DNA of 64,000 nt from Neisseriaceae bacterium (GCA_017991555.1 JAGOQM010000006.1:1-64000), one strand, 5' to 3'. Positions 38,264-48,465 are shown, counted from the first letter of the stretch. Program-made: numbers and translations. Notes: a model not told the origin generated them from the letters alone.

Positions 38264-39649
38264 TTACATCGCCCGCAAAATCGCTTCCACGGTTTCTTTG
38301 GCGTCGCCAAAGCACATCGACGTATTGTCTTTAAAGAACAGCGGGTTTTGCACCCCTGCGTAGCCCGTGCTCATCGAACGCTTGAACACCACCACGTTTT
38401 TGGCGTGCCACACTTCCAACACTGGCATGCCGGCAATCGGGCTGTTCGGGTCTTCCATCGCAGCAGGGTTCACGGTGTCATTGGCGCCGATCACCAAGAC
38501 GGTTTCGGTATTGGCCAAGTCATCGTTAATTTCGTCCATTTCCAACACGATGTCGTAAGGCACCTTGGCTTCGGCCAACAGCACGTTCATGTGGCCGGGC
38601 AAACGACCCGCTACTGGGTGAATGCCAAAGCGCACGTTCACGCCCGCAGCGCGTAGCTTCTCGGTAATGTCCGCCACTGGATATTGTGCCTGTGCCACCG
38701 CCATGCCGTAGCCTGGGGTAATCACCACCGAACTAGAGTTTTTCAATAGCTCGGCCACGTCTTCAGCCGACATTTCACGGTATTCGCCCACTTCTTCAGA
38801 GCCGCTAGAAGCCACGGCTTCGTTGCCAAAACCACCGGCAATCACCGACAGGAACGAACGGTTCATGGCTTTACACATGATGTACGACAGAATCGCGCCA
38901 GAAGAACCCACTAAGGCACCGGTCACGATCAGCAAGTCGTTTGACAACATAAAGCCCGCTGCCGCTGCCGCCCAACCTGAGTAAGAGTTCAGCATCGACA
39001 CCACCACGGGCATGTCGGCGCCGCCAATCGACGCCACCAAATGCCAGCCAAACACCAGCGCAATCGCCGTCATCAGAATCAACGCAAACGCCGAGCCGCC
39101 CACTTTAACAAAGTAAATCATCAACAAGAACGACACCACTAGGGCCAATAGGTTGAGCTTGTGACGGTTAGGCAGCATCAACGCTTTCGAGCTGATCTTG
39201 CCGTTTAGTTTACCAAAGGCCACCACAGAACCGGTTAAGGTCACCGCACCAATGAACACGCCCAAGAACACCTCCACCAATAAAATGGTGTGCATGGCGG
39301 GCTCAGAGAACACGTGGCTGTCGATTTGAATGTAGGTGTTGTAGCCCACCAAAACGGCGGCCAAACCCACAAAGCTGTGCAGCATCGCGATCAGCTCCGG
39401 CATTTGGGTCATTTCGACCTTACGCGCCAAATACAGGCCAATGGCCGCGCCAATCAGCATGGCAATGATGATGTAGCCCACGCCTAAAACGTTGTCGTTG
39501 CCAATGGTGGCAATCAGGGCCACGGCCATACCGGCCATACCCGCATAGTTACCATACTTGGCGGTTTCTTGCTTAGACAAGCCCGCCAAAGACATGATGA
39601 ATAACAAAGCAGCCAGAATATAAGCTGCGGAAATCAATCCTAAAGACAT
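38264..39649 (-). CDS. pntB: NAD(P) transhydrogenase beta subunit
   Basis: A 461-residue membrane subunit of the proton-translocating transhydrogenase, which makes NADPH from NADH using proton motive force. It has about nine membrane helices followed by the NADP-binding domain III ([15 protein letters not shown] and [18 protein letters not shown]). It follows pntA by 11 bases with an AAGGAGAA ribosome-binding site. Confidence 0.96.
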   Translation of the reverse strand: MSLGLISAAYILAALLFIMSLAGLSKQETAKYGNYAGMAGMAVALIATIGNDNVLGVGYIIIAMLIGAAIGLYLARKVEMTQMPELIAMLHSFVGLAAVLVGYNTYIQIDSHVFSEPAMHTILLVEVFLGVFIGAVTLTGSVVAFGKLNGKISSKALMLPNRHKLNLLALVVSFLLMIYFVKVGGSAFALILMTAIALVFGWHLVASIGGADMPVVVSMLNSYSGWAAAAAGFMLSNDLLIVTGALVGSSGAILSYIMCKAMNRSFLSVIAGGFGNEAVASSGSEEVGEYREMSAEDVAELLKNSSSVVITPGYGMAVAQAQYPVADITEKLRAAGVNVRFGIHPVAGRLPGHMNVLLAEAKVPYDIVLEMDEINDDLANTETVLVIGANDTVNPAAMEDPNSPIAGMPVLEVWHAKNVVVFKRSMSTGYAGVQNPLFFKDNTSMCFGDAKETVEAILRAM

Positions 39650-39660
39650 GAGTGTTCTCC

Positions 39661-41190
39661 TTAACCTTTACGGAACATTTTGAGCATACGTTGAGTAACG
39701 GTAAAGCCACCCACAATGTTAATGGTTGCGATCAGAATGGCAATAAACGCCAACAGCGACGCAAAGCCATACCCCTGCCCAATTTGCAGCAAGGCCCCAA
39801 CCACGATGATGCCTGAAATGGCGTTGGTCACCGACATCAGCGGCGTGTGTAACGAATGGGTCACATTCCACACCACGTAGTAGCCGACCACGCACGACAG
39901 TGCAAACACCATCAGGTGCGACAAGAATTCAACCGGCGCCACCGAACCCAGCCAAATAAACAGCACGAGGGCAATCCCCGCACCAATCCATTTGTTGGCC
40001 GGATTGGCTTTTTTAACCACTTTAGGCTGCGGTGCTGCTGCGGCCTGTTTGGGCGCTGCCGATACCTGAATCGCTGGCGGTGGGAAGGTCACGTTGCCTT
40101 GGTTGATCACGCTCATGTTGCGAATCACCACGTCTTCCATGTCTAAAACAATGTTGCCGTCTTTCTCTTTGCTCAATAGCTTGGTCAAGTTCACCAAGTT
40201 GGTGCCGTATAGCTGCGACGACTGCGCCGGCAAGCGGCTAGGCAGGTCGGTGTAGCCGATCACCTTCACGCCGTTTTCGGTCACGTGCAGCTGATCCGCC
40301 ACAGTGTACTCACAGTTGCCGCCTGCGGCCGCGGCCAGGTCGACAATCACCGAACCTGGCTTCATGCTGTCAACCATCTCTTTGGTGATCAGCTTCGGTG
40401 CTGGCTTGCCGGGAATCAAAGCGGTGGTGATGATGATGTCCACGTCTTTGGCCTGCTCGGCAAACAGCGCCATTTCTGCCGCAATAAACTCATCCGACAT
40501 GGTAGTGGCGTAACCGTCGCCAGCACCGCCAGATTCGGTGGGGAAGTCTAGCTTCAAGAAGCTGCCGCCCATCGATTCAATTTGCTCTGCCACTTCCAAA
40601 CGGGTGTCGAACGCGCGCACAATGGCGCCCAACGAACCAGCCGCGCCAATCGCGGCCAAACCGGCCACGCCCGCACCAATCACCAACACTTTGGCAGGGG
40701 GAATCTTACCGGCAGCGGTGATCTGGCCGGTAAAGAAGCGTCCAAACTCGTGCGCGGCTTCGACCACGGCACGATAGCCGGCGATATTGGCCATCGACGA
40801 CAAGGCATCTAGCGACTGGGCGCGTGAAATACGCGGCACCATGTCCATCGCCAACACGTTGATGTTGTGCTCGGCCAGCTTTTGCACCAGCGCCTCATTT
40901 TGGCGCGGCCAGATAAAGCTCACCAAGGTGGCGCCTTCTTTGATCTGTGCAATTTCAGCATCGGTTGGCTCATTGACTTTATAAATCAGGTCGGATTGCC
41001 ACACCGCCTCACTCGACACGGTGGTCGCGCCTGCTTCGGTAAACGCCGCGTCGCTAAAGTCAGCTTTGGCACCGGCACTGGCCTCCACCACCACGTCAAA
41101 GCCCAGCTTCATCAGCTGGATGACGGTCGCAGGGGTTGCCGCCACACGGGCTTCGCCCGCGAGCAGCTCCTTAGGAATCCCTATTTGCAT
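39661..41190 (-). CDS. pntA: NAD(P) transhydrogenase alpha subunit
   Basis: A 509-residue subunit with the NAD-binding domain I (residues about 1-380, including [22 protein letters not shown] and [14 protein letters not shown]) joined to four C-terminal membrane helices of domain II (about 400-505). This is the fused E. coli-type alpha chain rather than the split PntAA/PntAB form. A strong ribosome-binding site (GAGGAG) precedes the ATG. First gene of pntAB. Confidence 0.96.
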   Translation of the reverse strand: MQIGIPKELLAGEARVAATPATVIQLMKLGFDVVVEASAGAKADFSDAAFTEAGATTVSSEAVWQSDLIYKVNEPTDAEIAQIKEGATLVSFIWPRQNEALVQKLAEHNINVLAMDMVPRISRAQSLDALSSMANIAGYRAVVEAAHEFGRFFTGQITAAGKIPPAKVLVIGAGVAGLAAIGAAGSLGAIVRAFDTRLEVAEQIESMGGSFLKLDFPTESGGAGDGYATTMSDEFIAAEMALFAEQAKDVDIIITTALIPGKPAPKLITKEMVDSMKPGSVIVDLAAAAGGNCEYTVADQLHVTENGVKVIGYTDLPSRLPAQSSQLYGTNLVNLTKLLSKEKDGNIVLDMEDVVIRNMSVINQGNVTFPPPAIQVSAAPKQAAAAPQPKVVKKANPANKWIGAGIALVLFIWLGSVAPVEFLSHLMVFALSCVVGYYVVWNVTHSLHTPLMSVTNAISGIIVVGALLQIGQGYGFASLLAFIAILIATINIVGGFTVTQRMLKMFRKG

Positions 41191-41546
41191 GGGTCTTGCT
41201 CCTCTTCAAAAGTGTATTAATTAATAAATATAGATGGGTTAAAAATATTTTGTCATTCCAGTTTAATCGAAAACGCGCATTTTTCGAATAGTTTTTATCA
41301 ATGCCCCAATTTAAAAAGCAGCAAAAGCCCGTCCACTGGGCATTCTAAACCATAAAAATTCAAGATTTTGACCATGCCGTTTAGATACCCAGCACTAATG
41401 TGCCGTCATCATGAGCCGATTTGTACAAGAAAAGCCGTCTAGCCTTGTGCTATAGGGGGTCACCGGTCTCAAGCCCACCCACCCTGCCTGATTGCTGCAG
41501 CGAACAAAAAGCACAAATCTGCCGCAGATTCGAGTTCCGACAGCGT
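41191..41546. other. Intergenic region upstream of pntA
   Basis: This gap lies between pntA (leftward) and the stop of the leftward VOC gene. The part near pntA is AT-rich (about 41215-41300) and probably holds its promoter. I see no coding sequence, RNA gene or convincing terminator for the VOC gene here. Confidence 0.5.
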
Positions 41547-41927
41547 TTACAGCGGCCGCGACAGCTCAATCAGGTTTAAATCCGGATCGCGCACGTACAC
41601 CGACAGGATGGGCCCGGTGGCCCCGGTGCGCCGTATCGGCCCATCCACAATCGCAATGCCTAAGCGCGTCAGATGCGCCACCACCTCATCCAAGTCATCC
41701 AGCACGATGAAGCACAGGTCGGCCGAGCCGGGCGTGGGCCGCTGGGCCTTTGGTTCAAACGTATGGTCGCTTTGGTGCAGGTTGATCTTCTGCTGGCCAA
41801 AGGTCAGCACCTGACGGCCGATGCCAAAAGTAATGGCTTCCATGCCTAAGGCCTGGGTATAAAACTGAATGCTGGCGTCGATGCTGGTGACGGTGAGCAC
41901 TAAATGATCTAAATGAGCGATCTGCAT
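41547..41927 (-). CDS. VOC-family (glyoxalase/dioxygenase fold) protein
   Basis: A 126-residue protein with the paired beta-alpha-beta-beta-beta modules of the vicinal oxygen chelate fold: AHLDHLVLTVTSIDASIQFYTQALGM at the start and DLCFIVLDDLDEVVAHL in the middle. Likely metal ligands are the histidine of LDHL, the glutamine/histidine region of INLHQ and the late glutamate of NLIEL. The start at 41927 has AAAAGGAC upstream; 15 extra upstream residues are possible but unlike the family. Substrate unknown. Confidence 0.85.
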   Translation of the reverse strand: MQIAHLDHLVLTVTSIDASIQFYTQALGMEAITFGIGRQVLTFGQQKINLHQSDHTFEPKAQRPTPGSADLCFIVLDDLDEVVAHLTRLGIAIVDGPIRRTGATGPILSVYVRDPDLNLIELSRPL

Positions 41928-41949
41928 GGGCAGTCCTTTTGAAAGAGAC

Positions 41950-41988
41950 AATAAAAAACACCTACTCAGCATAACGCAGTAGGTGTTT
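41950..41988 (-). terminator. Intrinsic terminator after the Lrp-family gene
   Basis: AAACACCTACT (41956-41966) pairs with AGTAGGTGTTT (41978-41988). On the minus strand the stem is followed by TTTTTTAT. It separates the regulator gene from the downstream VOC gene. Confidence 0.85.
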
Positions 41989-42041
41989 GGGGATAAAGCC
42001 CTAAAGTTGATTATCGGTATTCTTTACCTTCTTAATAAAGC

Positions 42042-42512
42042 TTAAATAACGGACTTGATCGGATAACTCACTAAAGGCTTGATTTCTTTAAGAACAAACA
42101 TGCTTTGCATTTCCTTAATCACTGGCAGCCTACGCACCACGGACATGGCGAAGTCGGCATAGGTGTCTAGGTCAGCCGCCACCACCTGTAACAGAAAATC
42201 GGCGTCACCACCAATGCTGTAACACGCCACCACGTCTTCTAAGGCAATGACCTCGGCCTCAAACTTCTGGGCTTCCGCCTCGCTGTGGCTGTCGATGACG
42301 ACGCGGATGAACACCATCACGCCCAAACCAATTTTTTTGCGGTTTAACACCGCCCGATAGCCTTCAATCACGCCCTCTTCTTCCAGCTTATGCACTCTAC
42401 GCCAGCAGGGCGAAGCCGACATACCCACCTGATCCGCCAGCGCTTGGTTGGTGACACGCGCATCGTCTTGCAGAAGCTTTAACAGCTTTATTTCTGTCCT
42501 ATCTAGCGCCAT
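42042..42512 (-). CDS. Lrp/AsnC-family transcriptional regulator
   Basis: A 156-residue regulator with an N-terminal helix-turn-helix (LLKLLQDDARVTNQALADQVGMSASPCWRRVHKLEEEGVI) and a C-terminal RAM ligand-binding domain (DVVACYSIGGDADFLLQVVA). The start at 42512 follows a GGAG site; an upstream in-frame ATG adds ten residues. It is divergent from a LysE-type exporter gene, and the pair probably forms an amino-acid-responsive efflux switch. Confidence 0.92.
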   Translation of the reverse strand: MALDRTEIKLLKLLQDDARVTNQALADQVGMSASPCWRRVHKLEEEGVIEGYRAVLNRKKIGLGVMVFIRVVIDSHSEAEAQKFEAEVIALEDVVACYSIGGDADFLLQVVAADLDTYADFAMSVVRRLPVIKEMQSMFVLKEIKPLVSYPIKSVI

Positions 42513-42739
42513 AAAAGAAGACTCCTGTCTCAATAAACTCATTTATCGGTTAATTTAGCCTAATCCGCCCTCAATCAGCAAGTAGATAGGTCACTCTTTT
42601 CTAGACGCTCACGGCACAATAAGCCCTTGCCCACTAATACTGCCTGCCTCTTGAAAGGAACCTCAATAATGATCAATACTTTTCGCCTAAAGCTTGTCCA
42701 CCTGAAACAACAAGCCCACCAACCGCTTAAGGCTGACCC

Positions 42740-43378
42740 ATGCCCATGCTAGGACTAGACGCGACCCACATCGTGGCCTACGTCACCGCCCTAGGTTTGG
42801 CCGCTGCCATCCCTGGGCCAGGCATGACGGCCTTAATCGCCCGCAGTATCAGCAGCGGCGCCACCACTGGTTTGGCCATGCTGGCCGGCCTTATTCTGGG
42901 GGACTTAACCTATCTGTCTCTGGCGGTATTTGGCTTGGCCTTAGTCGCCCATGCCCACACGGCGCTGATCGTCTGGATTAACTGGGCCGCAGCGGCCTAT
43001 TTAGTCCTGCTGGCGGGGCAGTTTTGGCGCCATCAACCGCAGGCCATTAGCCTAGGCCTAAAGGCCAGCCCTCGCAATTTGGCAACGGCCTTGCTGGCAG
43101 GCCTCACCCTCACCTTAGGCAATCCCAAAACCATCGCCTTTTACTTGGCCATCCTCCCCCTGCTGCTGCCGCTAGAAAACATCTCCATACGACTGTGGGC
43201 ACTGGTCTTGGCGCCGCTCACCATAGGCGTGTTGTTTACCGTTGGCGGTGGATTTATTCTTGCCGCCGTCAAGGTCCGTCATTGGCTCACCAGCCCCAGG
43301 GCGCAACAATACTTGTTTCGAACCGCAGCCGCCATCATGGGCCTAACCGCCCTAGGCATGGTAAGCAAGACGCTGTAA
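42740..43378 (+). CDS. LysE/RhtB-family amino acid exporter
   Basis: A 212-residue membrane protein with about six helices. The N-terminal family motif AAIPGPGMTALIARSISSGATTGLAMLAGLILGD and the helix LTLGNPKTIAFYLAILPLLLP are typical. It should export an amino acid or derivative. Its divergent neighbour is an Lrp-family regulator, which suggests induction by the exported amino acid. Confidence 0.9.
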   Translation: MPMLGLDATHIVAYVTALGLAAAIPGPGMTALIARSISSGATTGLAMLAGLILGDLTYLSLAVFGLALVAHAHTALIVWINWAAAAYLVLLAGQFWRHQPQAISLGLKASPRNLATALLAGLTLTLGNPKTIAFYLAILPLLLPLENISIRLWALVLAPLTIGVLFTVGGGFILAAVKVRHWLTSPRAQQYLFRTAAAIMGLTALGMVSKTL

Positions 43379-43707
43379 GCCATCGGGGCCACGCGTCACG
43401 CGCAATCATCAGGGCGGTGTAAACCTTGGCCCAATCGACCCCGAACGGCTCATCTTCCGGACAAAACCAATCATGCACCGGCTTTCTGGCCGAGCCAAAC
43501 CGCACGCCCACAACGCCCCATCACGATGAAGCACTGCCTTAGCCCTCTCTTTCGGGAAAAGTCCTTACGGTATCGGGAAATACTGCGCCTTTGGGCGCGC
43601 CAGACATGGTCAGGCCACGCTTAAATCCATTACACTAAATAAGACTAATTCCCATTTACATGATTATTTAACTGCGCCAACAGTTTGTAGCGCTCAAGGA
43701 TGGCTTC
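43379..43707. other. Intergenic region with a possible gene remnant
   Basis: Between the LysE gene and the siderophore-binding gene. Its right end (43636-43670) is AT-rich with the loose inverted repeat TAAATAA/TTATTTA and only weak Fur resemblance. On the minus strand from about 43510 to 43380 there is a short open frame with a protein-like sequence (KPVHDWFCPEDEPFGVDW in its middle) but no ATG and no ribosome-binding site. It may be a decayed gene piece. Confidence 0.35.
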
Positions 43708-44652
43708 ATGACTCGATACCTACTCAGCCTTCTGTGCGCGGCGGCCCTAGCCGCCTGCTCACAGCAGCCCGCCACGCCCACCGACACCACCGAACAGGCA
43801 GCGACCCAAACCGTCACCATCGCCACCGCCCGCGGCGATGCCACGGTGCAGAAAAGCCCCAAACGCGTGGCCGTATTTGACTGGGCGGCGCTGGACACCC
43901 TCAACCAAATGGGCGTTAAAGTCGGCGCCACCACCGCAAAAGTTTTGGTCGATTACCTCGCCCCCGTCTTCCAAGACACGCTGCGGGTCGGCACCTTATT
44001 TGAGCCTGATTACGAAACCCTGCACGACTACAAACCACAGCTCATCATCACCGGCGGCCCTGGCGCCACCGAATACGACCAGCTGGCCGAACTGGCGCCC
44101 ACCGTTGACCTCACCATCGACAACCATCGCATTCGGGAAAGCGCCCTAGAGCGCATGGACGCACTGGCCGCCATTTTCGACAAGCAAGACGTGGCCCAAC
44201 GCCTCAAGGCCGAGATCAACGCCTCGTTTGCGCAAACCCGGGCCGCGGCTAAAAACAAAGGCACGGCCATGGTGGTGTCAATCACCGGCCACAAAGTGTA
44301 CGCCTTCGGCCCAGAATCGCGCATGGCCAGCTGGATTCACAAAGACCTCGGCATGCCCCCTGCCGACGCCGGCATTGATGAAAAGAGCGGCCACGGCATG
44401 CTGGTTTCGTTTGAATACATCCGCCAGCAAAACCCCGACTGGATCTTCGTGCTCGACCGTACCGCCGCCATCGGTGAAGAAGGCCCGCCGGCTAAAAACG
44501 TCTTGGACAACCCCATCGTGGCCAAAACCACGGCTTGGGAAAAAGACCAAGTCATCGTCATGCCTTCGGCCAACTACATCGTCGCAGGGGGCGTGCAGCA
44601 ATTATTGCAAGCCAGCAAGCAGCTGCGCGACGCTTTTCAAGCCAGTAAATAA
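43708..44652 (+). CDS. Second siderophore-binding lipoprotein (CeuE/FatB type)
   Basis: A 314-residue lipoprotein with lipobox LAAC (C near residue 17) and a class III binding fold (RVAVFDWAALDTLNQMGVKVG, then KPQLIITGGPGATEYDQLAELAPTVDL). It is a diverged paralogue of the protein at 10114-11052 with the same domain plan. A ribosome-binding site AAGGATGG precedes the ATG. No permease or ATPase genes accompany it, so it may feed the importer at 11130-13775 or one outside the window. It is followed by a cupin gene and a TonB-dependent receptor. Confidence 0.9.
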   Translation: MTRYLLSLLCAAALAACSQQPATPTDTTEQAATQTVTIATARGDATVQKSPKRVAVFDWAALDTLNQMGVKVGATTAKVLVDYLAPVFQDTLRVGTLFEPDYETLHDYKPQLIITGGPGATEYDQLAELAPTVDLTIDNHRIRESALERMDALAAIFDKQDVAQRLKAEINASFAQTRAAAKNKGTAMVVSITGHKVYAFGPESRMASWIHKDLGMPPADAGIDEKSGHGMLVSFEYIRQQNPDWIFVLDRTAAIGEEGPPAKNVLDNPIVAKTTAWEKDQVIVMPSANYIVAGGVQQLLQASKQLRDAFQASK

Positions 44653-44707
44653 TCAGCGTCAGGCTGGCCTAAAACCCGCCTGACCCAACCCACATAGGAC
44701 ACCTAAT

Positions 44708-45049
44708 ATGCACTTTCCAGAATTTCAGGCCGACGGCCAAGTCATCGACATCAATGCCGAACTCAAGGCCTTAACCGCCCATTGGCAGCCCAAAATCATC
44801 AACAACTATGGCTTTCAGTTTCGCATCGTCAAATTTGTGGGCGAGTTTGAATGGCACACCCACGAAGGCAGCGACAAGGTGATGTTTGTGCTTGAAGGCG
44901 AGATGACCCTCGAGTTTCGCGATGGCCGCGACCCCGTCACTGTCCGCGCCGGCGAGATGTACGTGGTGCCGCAAGGCTGTGAGCAAAAGCCTTCCTCTAC
45001 GGCCGAATGCAGCATCATTTTGATTGAGCCAGCCGCCCCTGTGGCTTAA
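44708..45049 (+). CDS. Small cupin-domain protein
   Basis: A 113-residue single cupin. The first motif is FEWHTHEGSDKVMFVLEGEM (metal ligands H and H in WHTH, E in the following stretch) and the second contains VRAGEMYVVPQGCEQKPSS. The second-motif histidine of typical cupins appears replaced here (QGCEQKP). It sits between a siderophore-binding gene and a siderophore receptor gene, which hints at a role with the ligand, but the function is unknown. Confidence 0.85.
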   Translation: MHFPEFQADGQVIDINAELKALTAHWQPKIINNYGFQFRIVKFVGEFEWHTHEGSDKVMFVLEGEMTLEFRDGRDPVTVRAGEMYVVPQGCEQKPSSTAECSIILIEPAAPVA

Positions 45050-45128
45050 GTCCTACCTTAACAACAAGGATGGGCAACGCCAGCCTAGGCCATGCCCCGT
45101 CCCTTACTTCACCCATCAGAGACCCAAC

Positions 45129-47279
45129 ATGCGCCCCACCCCTTTCCGCCGCTTGCCGCTCATGCTCGCACTCTTACCGCTGTCGCTGCACGCTGAAACC
45201 GCACAGGACAGCGCCGAGCTCGACACCATTGTGGTGCAAGGCCAACGCAACAGCACCCTTAGCCGAGGCTACACCACCGACGGCACCCACACCCCCATCG
45301 GCCTGCCCATGACGCTGCGGGAAATCCCGCAAAGCATCAGCGTGATCACCGAGCAGCAGTTGCAAGACCAAAACATCAAAACCCTAGATCGGGCCTTGCT
45401 GCAGGCCACCGGCGTCAGCCAACAGATCTGGGGCTCTAACCGCGGCGGCTACAATTATTTATTCGCCCGCGGCAGCCAGATCAATAATTTTTGGCTCGAC
45501 GGCCTGCCCCAAGGCGGCGCCTTCCAAGACGTGGGCAACGCCACGGCGTCAGTCTACGAACGCGTCGAGGTGATTCGCGGCGTGTCCGGCCTGATGGATG
45601 GTTCGGGCGAACCCGGCGCCACCGTCAACCTAGTGCGCAAGCGCCCCACCGCCGAACCCTTGGCCGAGATGGCGCTCAGCGGCGGCAGCCACTCGCGTTA
45701 CGGCTTCAGCGCCGACCTATCCAACAAGCTCAACGCCAGCGGCAGCCTCCGTGGCCGAACCGTGCTGTCCATCGAAGACGGCGATACCTGGCGTGACCGC
45801 GAACACGAGCGCGCTGCCTCACTGTACGGCATTTTAGAATACGACATCAGCCCCGACACTCAGGTCAGCGCTGGCCTACACGTTCAATACGCCAAGGAGA
45901 AACCCAGCGCCTCCCACAGCGCCTCGGCCTATGACAACGAAGGCTATGCCACCCACTTTGGCCCGCACGACAACCCATCGGCCGACTGGTCGTACAGCCG
46001 CACCCAGTCCCAAAACCTGTTTGTTGGCCTGAAGCACCGATTCAACAGCGACTGGAAGGCCAATGTCGAATACAGCTACAGCCGCAGCCACTGGTTTCAG
46101 CCCTACGGCGTGGCCGGCATCCTCAGCATCGACCACCACAGCGGCGCCACCGACATGATCACCGGCCAATGGGATCGCGCACCGCAAACCCATAGCTTTA
46201 ACGTGTCGCTCACCGGCAAATATGACTTATTCGGTCGCAAACACGACGTGATCATGGGCATGAACAGCTATCGCCATCGCAATGAAGGCTTAGGCGGACG
46301 CAGTCTGGGCACCGTGGATAATGTGTATGACTTCATCAAAGACGGCCACTACCCTCAGCCGTCGAAGCTGATGCAAACATTCCCGCGCAATGACCGCCAA
46401 CGCCAATTGGGCGGCTATGCCGCGACCCGCCTGTATCCCTTAGATGGCCTCGCCATCATTTTGGGTGGGCGCTACAGCAGCACCGAATACGGCAGCCTAG
46501 ACAGCAAAACCAATGGCCTGACCGTGTCGAAGAAAAGCCGCTTCACGCCTTATGCCGGCATTGTGTACGACTTTAACGACACCTTCTCGACCTATGCCTC
46601 GTACAGTAGCCTATTCGTGCCGCAAACCCAGAAGGACATCGACGATGCCTATCTGAAACCGATTGTGGGCAGCAACATTGAGGCCGGCCTTAAGGCCGAA
46701 CTCTTCGACGGCGCCCTCAATGCCTCGGCCGCCATTTACCAAACCCGTAAAGAGAACATGGCCGTGGCCGCGGGCCGCAATGACTTTGGCGACACCTATT
46801 ACAAGGCCGTCGACGAAGCCAAAACCCACGGATGGGAAGTCGACATTGGCGGCAACCTGACCCCTAGCTGGCAAATCCAAGCGGGCTACAGCCAATCACT
46901 CAGCCGTGACGGCGACGACAATCGCTTGAATACCGAAGCCATCCCACGCCACACCGTGAAGCTCTTCACCAGCTACCAACTGCCCAGCAGCGCTTCGGCC
47001 TGGACCATAGGCGGCGGCATGCGCTGGCAAAGCGAAACCTACAGCACCACGCTACTGAGCCGGGTCAACAGCCCCGAAGCCGGCGAACGCGCCCTGGCCA
47101 ATGCGCGCCAAAAAGCGTATGCCGTGGTGGACTTAATGGCCCGTTATCAAATCAACCCCAACGCCGAGCTCACCCTCAACGTGGACAACCTATTCAACAA
47201 ACAATACCGTACCCAGCCCGATCGCATCAGCTACGGGGCCTTGCGCAGCGTCAGCGGCACGGTACGCTATCGTTTCTAA
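45129..47279 (+). CDS. TonB-dependent siderophore receptor
   Basis: An outer-membrane receptor of about 716 residues from the ATG at 45129, which starts a signal peptide ending near SLHAE. The TonB box region is DTIVVQG. The plug domain contains LREIPQSISVITEQQLQDQNIKTLDRALLQATGV and RGSQINNFWLDGLP. The barrel ends with the expected terminal phenylalanine (VRYRF). It belongs to the FhuE/FpvA-like siderophore receptor group by plug sequence. The frame continues upstream across the end of the cupin gene, but that part lacks signal-peptide character. Likely iron-regulated with the AraC gene that converges on it. Confidence 0.92.
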   Translation: MRPTPFRRLPLMLALLPLSLHAETAQDSAELDTIVVQGQRNSTLSRGYTTDGTHTPIGLPMTLREIPQSISVITEQQLQDQNIKTLDRALLQATGVSQQIWGSNRGGYNYLFARGSQINNFWLDGLPQGGAFQDVGNATASVYERVEVIRGVSGLMDGSGEPGATVNLVRKRPTAEPLAEMALSGGSHSRYGFSADLSNKLNASGSLRGRTVLSIEDGDTWRDREHERAASLYGILEYDISPDTQVSAGLHVQYAKEKPSASHSASAYDNEGYATHFGPHDNPSADWSYSRTQSQNLFVGLKHRFNSDWKANVEYSYSRSHWFQPYGVAGILSIDHHSGATDMITGQWDRAPQTHSFNVSLTGKYDLFGRKHDVIMGMNSYRHRNEGLGGRSLGTVDNVYDFIKDGHYPQPSKLMQTFPRNDRQRQLGGYAATRLYPLDGLAIILGGRYSSTEYGSLDSKTNGLTVSKKSRFTPYAGIVYDFNDTFSTYASYSSLFVPQTQKDIDDAYLKPIVGSNIEAGLKAELFDGALNASAAIYQTRKENMAVAAGRNDFGDTYYKAVDEAKTHGWEVDIGGNLTPSWQIQAGYSQSLSRDGDDNRLNTEAIPRHTVKLFTSYQLPSSASAWTIGGGMRWQSETYSTTLLSRVNSPEAGERALANARQKAYAVVDLMARYQINPNAELTLNVDNLFNKQYRTQPDRISYGALRSVSGTVRYRF

Positions 47280-47367
47280 CCGCCGCAAGGCTGTTTAGCC
47301 CGGCGTGCCCAACAAACCTCGACATGCGGGGAGCGATCGGGGGCAGGCTGTGGGTCAAGGCCCAAGC

Positions 47368-47406
47368 AAAAAGCCGTCTAAACTTAGTTTAGACGGCTTT
47401 TTTATC
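47368..47406. terminator. Bidirectional terminator with GCCGTCTAAA arms
   Basis: A 17-base perfect palindrome arm (47368-47384) pairs with 47386-47402. The inner part reads GCCGTCTAAACT/AGTTTAGACGGC, with A and T tracts outside. It lies between the converging receptor and AraC genes. The arm contains GCCGTCT, the core of the Neisseria uptake sequence, without the following GAA. Confidence 0.93.
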
Positions 47407-47414
47407 GTGCTTCT

Positions 47415-48377
47415 TTAAACGGCGCGCACCGCGCTGGGCAAACAGCCAAAGCGCTGTTTGAACACCTGATTGAAATGACCGGCGTGGCGGTAGCCAACAA
47501 AATACATGGTTTCTTGGACGCTCTTACCCTGCTGGGCCAGCATGTCGAGGGCACAGTCTAAGCGTAAGCGGCGAATGTAGCCGGCCACGGTTTCACCGGT
47601 TTGCGCCTTAAAATAGCGCTTTAAATAACACTCGTTTAAACCCACCCGCCGCGCCAGCGTCGTAATGGTTAAGTCTTGTCGAAAATCGGAACGAATGATG
47701 TCGACGGCCTCGTCGATCTGACTGCGCTGCGCTCGGCTTTGCTTGTCACTCAACACAAAACGCAACAGCTGCGCGGTTAAATCTAACGTTGCCGACTCTA
47801 AGTCCAGCTGCGACAGGCTGTCCACCGCATACGGCCGCTGCAACAGCGCCCGAGCCAGCGGCATGGTCGCGGCCGAATGGGTGGCCAAGAGCCGCATTTG
47901 CGCCGCGCCGCTGCTGGCTGGGGCAAACAGCTTTTCGGTCAACAGCCCTTCATCATGCCAACGCCGCAATCGCTCCAAGGAAAAATCCAGATGTAACGAC
48001 GCCATGTGGCCATTGAGCGGCTGCTTGATCTCCTGTGCATTTTGTAAATCGCCATACACCAGCCAAACATGGCCTGGATCGGCCGTCAGCTCAAAGCCGT
48101 CAGACAGCGTGACCTGATTGCGCCCGTTCATCACCAAAAACAAGGAAAAATTATGGCTAAATGATTCAGTCACGCTGTGATACACCCCCTGCCCCTGGCT
48201 CAGGCTGCGCGCCAATAATATCTCTGAATCAAACTGATTGACCTGAATGGTGGTGGCCAACTGGGGCTGGCTAAAATGCGCCAGACAGTGACGCGGGTCG
48301 GACGCAACTAGGTCGCAACCAGACAGGCTGTTTTCGAGGTAGGTTTGATACTGCTGATAGATGTGGGTGATGTTCAT
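47415..48377 (-). CDS. AraC-family regulator of siderophore uptake (PchR/MpeR-like)
   Basis: A 320-residue regulator. The N-terminal part has the layout of PchR/AlcR-type siderophore-sensing regulators, and the C-terminal pair of helix-turn-helices is clear (LTITTLARRVGLNECYLKRYFKAQTGETVAGYIRRLRLDCALDML and ETMYFVGYRHAGHFNQVFKQRFGCLP). I place the start at 48377; the longer frame would run towards the Fur box and lacks support. Converging with the receptor gene and preceded by a Fur box, it probably activates the receptor locus when siderophore is present and iron is low. Confidence 0.88.
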   Translation of the reverse strand: MNITHIYQQYQTYLENSLSGCDLVASDPRHCLAHFSQPQLATTIQVNQFDSEILLARSLSQGQGVYHSVTESFSHNFSLFLVMNGRNQVTLSDGFELTADPGHVWLVYGDLQNAQEIKQPLNGHMASLHLDFSLERLRRWHDEGLLTEKLFAPASSGAAQMRLLATHSAATMPLARALLQRPYAVDSLSQLDLESATLDLTAQLLRFVLSDKQSRAQRSQIDEAVDIIRSDFRQDLTITTLARRVGLNECYLKRYFKAQTGETVAGYIRRLRLDCALDMLAQQGKSVQETMYFVGYRHAGHFNQVFKQRFGCLPSAVRAV

Positions 48378-48465
48378 GGCCCGAGGCTTCAATAAAATAC
48401 TGCGTAGGCAAACCAGCGAATGGTTTGAGCTTGAATAATGCCAGTATAAACCGACCCACAATAAA

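Noticed and set aside
43636..43670. Fur box before the second siderophore-binding protein gene
   Set aside because: The AT-rich stretch matches only about 10 of 19 Fur consensus positions, too weak to call.
45024..45128. 35-residue N-terminal extension of the TonB-dependent receptor
   Set aside because: It overlaps the cupin gene end and lacks signal-peptide features, whereas the ATG at 45129 starts a proper signal peptide.
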